Source of the DNA: Sciurus carolinensis
Lineage: Eukaryota > Chordata > Mammalia > Rodentia > Sciuridae
DNA length: 64,000 nucleotides
NCBI RefSeq assembly: GCF_902686445.1
Contig: NW_025920105.1
Span: 2,208,979-2,272,978 of the forward strand
Direction of reading: 5' to 3'
Positions within the stretch are counted from its first letter, which is position 1. Each line of letters starts with the position of its first letter. Below are positions 57,563-64,000 of this stretch, one piece after another. Position numbers and translations under genes: made by a program. Under the pieces are notes generated by a model. It saw only the letters and a list, made by a program, of their open reading frames with translations. It did no database searches and was not told where the DNA came from.

Positions 57563-57750
57563 CTATTTTATTTTCTGATAAATTTCATATGTTTCCCTTT
57601 AAAGCATGAATTCATGTAAAGGATCACAGGGATAAAAATGTTTATAATCCTTCTCTGCTGTTTTCTGTTGCTAAACTGTATGTGATGTGATAAAAATGTA
57701 TCTGGGTCAAGAAAAATTTTTTCTCCTTTATTTTCTCCTTTATTGAGTAG
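57563..57750 (-). repeat. Inverted repeat, right arm
   Basis: Mirror of the left arm at 56585-56768. Its outer edge carries a duplicated TTTTCTCCTTTATT block. Short repeats of ATAGCTATTGTCA lie just left of it (57527-57567). Confidence 0.9.
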
Positions 57751-58554
57751 TGGAAAACTGGGACCATGCATACTATAAGTCTAAAGTATTCTTTGGTTTG
57801 CATCTTAATTTATCTATTGCTGCTAGTAAAAGAAACTAGATATACAAGTATCCACACCATAGGAAAGTATATTTTTCTACAGCCATGCAAGTACTTCCAT
57901 GGGCTTCATCACCTAGTACCGGGGAAAACAAGGAGTTAAATCTCAATACTGTTGGTTTATCCCAGAAGAGATCTGACAATATCCTCTGCCAAATGTTGTT
58001 GCAGACAATTCAACTTCTATGTAGCCTTAATCATAAAGTGAATCAAGGAAAATACAGTCCACCACTGGCAGCCTAAGGGGGAGTTAAGCACTTTTGGAGA
58101 ACTCTGCCCCAGCTCATCCAGTAATAAATCCAGCTCCTCCTAGAAGGAGTTTGTCCATGCACTTAGTCTCTTTAACAGCTTTTCTTCCAGGAACTACATT
58201 TTAACCTCCCAAGCTATAGGAGCAAAGGTGACAGAGCATGTGCAAATCTCCTCAGATGAGAACAGAAACAAATGGTTTATATTGGTGCAAGCAAGAACTT
58301 ACATAAGCACTTTACATGAGAACTTTACCCCTAGCAGTAATGAAGAAAGGAGGTTAAAAAGAACGGATCCCAGGAAAGTTAAAACACTCTCTTCCAGAAG
58401 CCACTTGAGAGCCTGGAGCCTAAAAATACTTGTCTCAGGGACTTAATGCACCAAGTAGCAGACCTGCAACCTGAGCAGTGTGGTTAGAAAGGCTACTATC
58501 CAAAGATGAACGGTAACAAGCACTACAGAATCTAATATGAAAGGAAACCCTGTA
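57751..58554. other. No gene recognised
   Basis: Small frames at 57885-58076 and 58228-58446 lack motifs. Confidence 0.4.
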
Positions 58555-58800
58555 CACTTGTGGTAATAATATAAATTTTTTACAATTTTTCAAAAAATTG
58601 TATAAAGATTATTCAAGAAACTGAAACCAGAAGTACCATAAAATCCAGTAATAATAATCCTGGGCATATAGCTGAAGGAATTTGAATCAGTATGTCAAAG
58701 AAATGGCTACACCCCTGACATCACATTGGTGTTATTCACAGTAGCTAATAAAAAAACAAAAACCAAAAACAAACAGAAATGTCTTTTAAGTGACAGAAAA
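58555..58800 (+). mobile_element. Ancient L1 ORF2 3' fragment
   Basis: AGATTATTCAAGAAACTGAA, CCAGTAATAATAATCCTGGG, GAATCAGTATGTCAAAGAAA and TTATTCACAGTAGCTAATAA parallel the C-terminal L1 codons that encode the [10 protein letters not shown] region in younger copies. Confidence 0.6.
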
Positions 58801-59388
58801 ACTCATTCAGGGCATTCAGTCACTCCCCTGAGAAACTCCAACACCACACCTCTAGCTGCTCTCTAGGAGGAAAAGTCCCAGATGGTGTTCACTAGACACT
58901 CTAAGAGAATTTGGACTTTAGACCTGGAGTTTTGAGCACACTGTGTCAGGTAATGCTGAAACCCAGAGTCAAAGATGGGAGAATAAAATGAAGGACACAT
59001 CACACAGTGAAGAATCTCAGGGGTGAATACAAGGACATTGTAATAAGTTTTTATGCCTACAGATGACAAAGGGGAAAGCACACACATTTGTTCCCAAATG
59101 GCCAAGCAATCCTTCCCTGCTTTCCTCTCATGCAAAATGCTCAAAACAGAAAACAAAATATTTAAAAAGCACAACCCCATACTTAGAAGAAAGATGGGAA
59201 AATATTGCAGTCAATTGTAATGCAACATAGAAAAAATAATGTGGAGAGATAATGTGGAGAGAGGAATTTGGATAGGCAATGTAGACAGGGAGCTTGAAAT
59301 TTAGAAATTTATTCACAGACTGAAGAAGAGTCAGACAGGAGGACAGGCTTCTTCTGGATTTGAATCTTGCTTCTATACATGTAGAAGT
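58801..59388. other. No gene recognised
   Basis: The 105-codon minus-strand frame at 58863-59180 has no recognised domain. Confidence 0.4.
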
Positions 59389-60020
59389 TCCGGAGTAAGA
59401 AGCTGGAGTCCGGCAGCACAGCTATTCTCCTGCAGCAACACCACATGTAGCATTGGGAATCTTTTCTGATAATCACCACACAATATCTGGCGATGCTGGA
59501 CCGCTGGGGTGTTGATGCCCAGATGGGGCTTTAGATGGGGCTTCACATAGAGGTCGAAGAAACTATGCAGTGATCAGAAAAGTCGTGCAGGATCCCAAGA
59601 GCAGACCCGCAACAAACCAGCAGGACCTGAGCGCACTGAGAGCTGAACTGCACCAGGGGAGGGCTCAGATCTGCACACTCTGCAGTTCACCATGCTTAGT
59701 CCCTGTCCATCATCTCCAGTTTCCTCCATGACTAGTCGTTCCGGTTCCAAACAGCCTCCCTAGTCTCAAGGTGCCCACCACACACTAACCATTTCCTAGC
59801 TGTCAGGGTGTTCAATGTTCTTACTATGGATTTTCCAGCACCTTCCTGGCAGAGCAACCTGGAAAACCTGAGAGTAGGAGAGTGAGTGTAGCGAACTATC
59901 AGAAGAATGGCGGGCTCCAGAGACAAAAGCCACACCAGACTGCTCAAGTCCACCCCCTCTTCAAAAGTCGTGTGCTGGATTGGACAGATCTCACCCACGT
60001 GTACCAAGCTTCAGGCCAAC
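59389..60020 (-). pseudogene. GC-rich, possible retropseudogene of an unrecognised gene
   Basis: This patch is GC-richer and has more CpG than its surroundings. On the minus strand, 59562-59390 reads as an open stretch with a coding look (VKPHLGINTPAVQHRQ, CGDYQKRFPMLHVVLLQ-like residues). An ATG at about 59730 in good context starts EETGDDGQG. A shifted frame and stops separate the two. AATAAA follows near 59310. I could not name the parent; a transposon 5' UTR is the alternative. Confidence 0.3.
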
Positions 60021-60117
60021 CCCCCTGAATCTGAGCCTAGTGAGCCAGTGTCTGAGTGACAGTCCATTACATCCAATCAAGAAATGAATAAGAAAAGAAT
60101 GACTGGGGTTCTTGACT

Positions 60118-60330
60118 ACTGCTTTTTTCTTTTTGCTTTTTGCAGTACTAGGGACTGAAACTAGCAACACTCTTATTAGTGGGAAACATCCCGTATCTTT
60201 TTTTTTTTTTAATTTTGAAGCAATATGCTTCGAAGTTGCATTTCCTGGCCTCCAACTTGGAATCCTTGTGCATCAGCCTCTGGAGTTGCCGGAAATCAGT
60301 CATAACCCATTGTGTCTGCCTGGGTTTTTG
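60118..60330 (-). mobile_element. Composite B1+ID SINE, antisense
   Basis: TTTTTGCAGTACTAGGGACT and GAAACTAGCAACACTC (ID half), a T12 linker, then CCTGGCCTCCAACTTGGAAT and GTGCATCAGCCTCTGGAGTT (B1 half). Confidence 0.75.
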
Positions 60331-60336
60331 TTGTTT

Positions 60337-60425
60337 TTGTTTTTAGTTTTTTTCTGGTTCTGAAACTAAACCCAGAGCATTGGGGTTTTAAGGCATGGCT
60401 TTCTCTAAGTTGTCAGATCTAGCCT
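60337..60425 (-). mobile_element. ID-like SINE, antisense, diverged
   Basis: A T-rich tail, then TTCTGAAACTAAACCCAGAG and GCATGGCTTTCTCTAAGTTG. Confidence 0.4.
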
Positions 60426-62274
60426 ATTCTGGAGGATATTTGCATTAATTTTGTATCATGTCAACCTTGGTCATATAAATTTGTTATATATAAATTTATT
60501 CATGAATGTAAATGATATGACAATTACTTTAAAGTTTCACTTAACTTTTCTGCTTTCTGGTCTTATCAGAAGGCAGTTTGAGTTTTGAACTTGGAAACAA
60601 CCTCCTAAGGCAGCAATGAACACAAATAAAATGAGTCACAAGTGTAATTGAAGATTTTCTCACATTCATATGAATAATGAAAAAGAACAGGTGAAATCAA
60701 TTGCAATAACTTAACTCTATTTTTCCAGAATATTATTATGTAACCAATATAAAATTACTAATGAAATATATATTTATATACACTTATAAATATAAATTAT
60801 TTAAATATTTTAAATATTTATGTAAATATATAAAATATATACATATATATCTCAGTGTCTATCTTCAAAACTCACTCTATTCTAAGCCTCTGACACATCT
60901 CAGTTCAGAGCATCCACACTCCAGTCTGCATAGCTGTGGCTCCCTTGACTTCAGGGAGATGAAGGCCCTGAAACCCACCTTTTTATGCTAAAGATGGACT
61001 CTACTTCCTTACTAATAGTTCTCCTCAGGGCCAAAGCCCAAGAGAGGTGCTGGATTCAGAGAGAGCAGGGAGCTCCAAGTAGGCAGAGTCCAGCCATAGA
61101 TGACATCCCACCTGATACTGGGTACAGGGTCATTTCGACATCAAATATCATATAGCAAACAAAGGAAGAAGGGTGTCCCATGAGGTGGAGTCCCATGTCT
61201 TCAGATTTCAACAGATTAGACTCTCTTTTTAACAGATGAAAGGAAATCTTCTTTTGCATTTGTGCCTTGGACCTAATGGCCAGGCTGTAAAACCTCTTTC
61301 CTTCTGTGATGAGAGGTACTGTGAAAATTTAGGCACCAATCATATAAATATATGTCTGCATGTTTTGGTGAAATTTAGTGCCATCTAAAAAGAGATCCAC
61401 CTTAAAATTAAAATTAGGAGAAAATAAAATACACCCCTCTCGAGCACCTCTTTTTTTGCCAGATAAATTCTATGACACTGGAGATTGAAACTTGGCATCC
61501 TGGATATAATGAATGTATTTGTTGTCTATCATTGAATAGAAATACTTAAATTTATTAACTCATGATTGGACTGGTCACAAATTTAAACTGGCTCAGCTAA
61601 GGTCCTAATGCTGCATGTGATTAACTACTGGTTGATAAGGTTGCTGAACTACACAGAGTGAGCTGTCGGTCAACTTCACACCTTGATCCCCCTCCCCACA
61701 ATATCTCACCCTCCAAAAGGCTAATGTGGGTTTCCTCTCATGACAGGGTTATGAAATCAAAAGCAAGAGCATTCAAGGCATTTTTATTCTAGGTAGTCAA
61801 ATAATACACTTTCATGATCACAACTTTTTATGGGATATGGCAAATAAGGAAAGCCCAGATTCAAGGTTAGGAAAGAGATTCTGCACTTTGACAGGAGTGG
61901 AAGTAAAAGCATATCATCAAGGTTGTGGATACAGGTAAAGTGGATGAATTGCCTACATTTTGACGCTCAGTATCATTGTGAACTTTCTTATAAATAAGAT
62001 TTACATAACTGTTGGATATAAAGGAACATATCCAAAACTGCATGACTATTAAAAAGGTAGGCTAAGATTTGGGATCAACTCTGCCTGATTCCAAAGTCAA
62101 AAGACCTCCACTAAACTTTATGACTCATTCTTTTTTTATTCTCTTAGGTCTTGGATCGTGACACTTATTCAGAAAACCAGCACTAGATTGACATTTAGGG
62201 CTCTTCTCCAGTGGAAAGAATAGCCTTGAGTGAATGCTTCTGGAACTTTTAGGAAGTTCTTGTAAAACATTGGG
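60426..62274. other. No gene recognised
   Basis: 60764-60850 is TA-rich low-complexity. 61450-61510 may be a badly eroded ID fragment (GACACTGGAGATTGAAACTT). No convincing frame. Confidence 0.45.
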
Positions 62275-62985
62275 GAAATAATAAACGACTGAGTTTAAAG
62301 AAAATCAAGAACCAACATTTGTCATTTCTTCATCACAAGAGAAATTTGAAAACAGGCATAATTCACACTATGGAACCTGCAAAGAGAAGATGTATCTGTA
62401 TCAGAATAATGCTAAAAATAAACATTTTGAAGCACCTGATAGGAAAGTATAGTACATCATAGAGTAACACATGAACTACTAAATCTCTCATGTAAAAACG
62501 TCACCTGGGAATATATCTACAAAAGATCATGAAGGCCAATGTAGCTTGCTTCAGATCAGAGGCTCTGTAATAGTCTTCAACTAGGAGAAGATTGCAGAAT
62601 GGTAGCCTGAACATTTTGATAAAACACACTCTCAGACATAACTGCAAAGAATTAGTCTGAATACATTTGTAGAAAATTGTGTCCAAATATCATCTGTCAT
62701 GAAAACATCACAAACAATGAAAATAATGTTTAATACAACCACACACACACACACACACACAGGGATAAAAATTTGAATAAAATAAATACTGAGAGACACC
62801 AGTAGTACATAGGGATTACAGATAACAAAAGGTAAAAAAGAAAAGGGAATTTTAAGAGAAAAAATAAATTTATACCATGAAGCAATAAATAGCACAGGCA
62901 TGAAGTAATTCATTCCAGTCATCATGATGGTGAGTGGTGGAGATGGAAACTGAGTACCACCTGTCTACTTCTACAGCCCACACAA
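62275..62985. repeat. Unclassified dispersed repeat, copy 2
   Basis: Collinear with 42745-43400. This copy contains a (CA)n array at 62740-62761 that the other lacks. Confidence 0.6.
62740..62761 (+). repeat. (CA)n microsatellite
   Basis: About 11 CA units. Confidence 0.95.
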
Positions 62986-63727
62986 ATTTACTGAGCCTTG
63001 TACCTTGGGCCCTTCTGGCTCAGAAAAATGATTATCCCTGACATTAGGTGAGCTGTTCTTCATGACCCTGATGGCATTTATGATCCATTGGCATGGGGTT
63101 TCCAATAGGCAGGGCAAGTTGTAACTGCAAGACACAGTGGCATCTACAAGTCCACCTAGAACTACAACTCAGGTCTCTCTGCCAATGCCTGCCAAACTGC
63201 TGAAGTACTGGTATCCAAGCAATGTCTGTGACTGACCAGGGTACCACAACCACACACATGGGCTTTTACCAAATTTCTCCCTGAACCTCTTCTCTTATCC
63301 CACTAACTTCATTGACTGGAACCAGTGCTAAAATCACACCTTGAAGTCAGAATTCTATGCATATGCTCTCACCAGAAGCAACTGGATCAAAGTAATGACA
63401 CATGCAATGCATTATCATGGAGACTGCAAAACAATGTAAGCATCCAGACCATAAGTGATGAAATCAAGAATGATGTTTGATTGTACTGAAGAGATTATAT
63501 GTTTGATGTTGATATTCCACTAGCATGTTAGGAGGAATTGACTTTTTCATTATAGGCTATAATGTTGAGTTTATTATCTCTAAATGTGATTTTTATTTAC
63601 TGAGTGAGTTTTGCTGTGTCCCTTTCTGGTAATACACACTACCTATGAGATTGGCCCTAGAAGGGCCTGTAGAGGTTGAGAGGAAGAATCCAGAATAATT
63701 ATACACCTCTTTTAACCTTACTGGGTT
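62986..63727. other. No gene recognised
   Basis: The 71-codon minus-strand frame at 63044-63259 has no motif. Confidence 0.4.
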
Positions 63728-64000
63728 TCACCCTCCAACTGAGTAAATTTGTGGACCTTTTAAAAATATGCATATGTAGATAATTTTTTTTTTAAATTTC
63801 ACTCTTTGTGTATCAGAGATTATATGGGGGCTCATTTTTTTCATTTTTCTTTCCTTTATCTTTTAATAATTTGACCACCTGAAGCCAGTTTTTAGTTTCT
63901 ATTTTGTCTGATAATTTTGGGAGTGGATCATCTAGGTGGCTACAGGATATGTATATGTTGGGCATGTAAGTTTGCTAGAATTTTCATAATAAAACAGACA
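63728..64000. repeat. Dispersed repeat, copy 2 (pairs with 13.9 kb)
   Basis: CCTCCAACTGAGTAAATTTG, TTTGACCACCTGAAGCCAGT, TTTTTAGTTTCTATTTTGTC and ATCATCTAGGTGGCTAC match 13917-14120. The last 30 bases (GCTAGAATTTTCATAATAAA) correspond to the start of the MLT1-like part at 14150. It is cut by the window end. Confidence 0.7.

Overview
This is a mammalian nuclear window with no intact protein-coding gene. Its interspersed repeats point to a rodent of the squirrel family (ground squirrel or marmot type). The evidence is many tRNA-Ala-derived ID SINEs, composite B1+ID SINEs, several L1 copies ending in one common 3' region, betaretrovirus-like (class II) ERVs and solo LTRs, MaLR LTRs, and old Tigger and hAT MITEs. 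Species assignment is inference. I saw no exon, tRNA, rRNA or CRISPR feature I could defend.

Layout. 1.24-12.8 kb is a three-layer nest. An old 5'-truncated L1 (1236-1551 and 10359-12815) was entered by a near full-length L1 (1552-10344, flanked by a perfect 14-bp target-site duplication). That L1 was itself entered by a class II provirus (5012-8295), whose 3' LTR is cut to about 10 bp together with the loss of about 420 bp of L1. 13.4-14.5 kb holds SINEs and an MLT1-like LTR. 14.99-16.65 kb is a 5'-inverted L1. 17-31 kb is mostly unannotatable sequence with an antisense ancient L1 (19.85-20.87 kb), MER5-like and Tigger-like MITEs, MaLR LTRs and SINEs. 31.09-32.69 kb is a recent 5'-truncated L1 with a telomere-like tract in its 3' UTR. 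33.06-34.09 kb is an AT-rich segment homologous, in opposite orientation, to 50.88-51.65 kb. 36.0-36.65 kb is an antisense solo LTR of the same family as the provirus at 5 kb. 40.66-42.67 kb contains two LTRs, an Alu/B1-like monomer and an MLT1 LTR.

47.05-54.38 kb (minus strand) looks like a second, decayed betaretrovirus-like ERV. In transcription order it has an LTR-like region with open frames, a TATA box and a poly(A) signal, then a long AT-rich non-coding stretch, RT thumb/connection, integrase, env SU and env TM, and a partial copy of the LTR-like segment after env. The TM part is split by a 422-bp solo LTR with a perfect 6-bp duplication. 54.4-64 kb holds nested SINEs, ancient L1 ends, a nearly identical inverted duplication (about 56.6 and 57.65 kb), a GC-rich possible retropseudogene (59.4-60.0 kb), and second copies of two dispersed repeats seen earlier (62.3-63.0 and 63.7-64.0 kb).

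How parts work together: every coding frame recognised belongs to a retroelement and is interrupted, so nothing here appears able to act by itself. The likely functional residue is regulatory: an L1 5' UTR with a YY1-type motif, LTR promoters and poly(A) signals. Boundaries of old repeats are accurate to perhaps 10-30 bp, and family names are by recognition, not by a database search.
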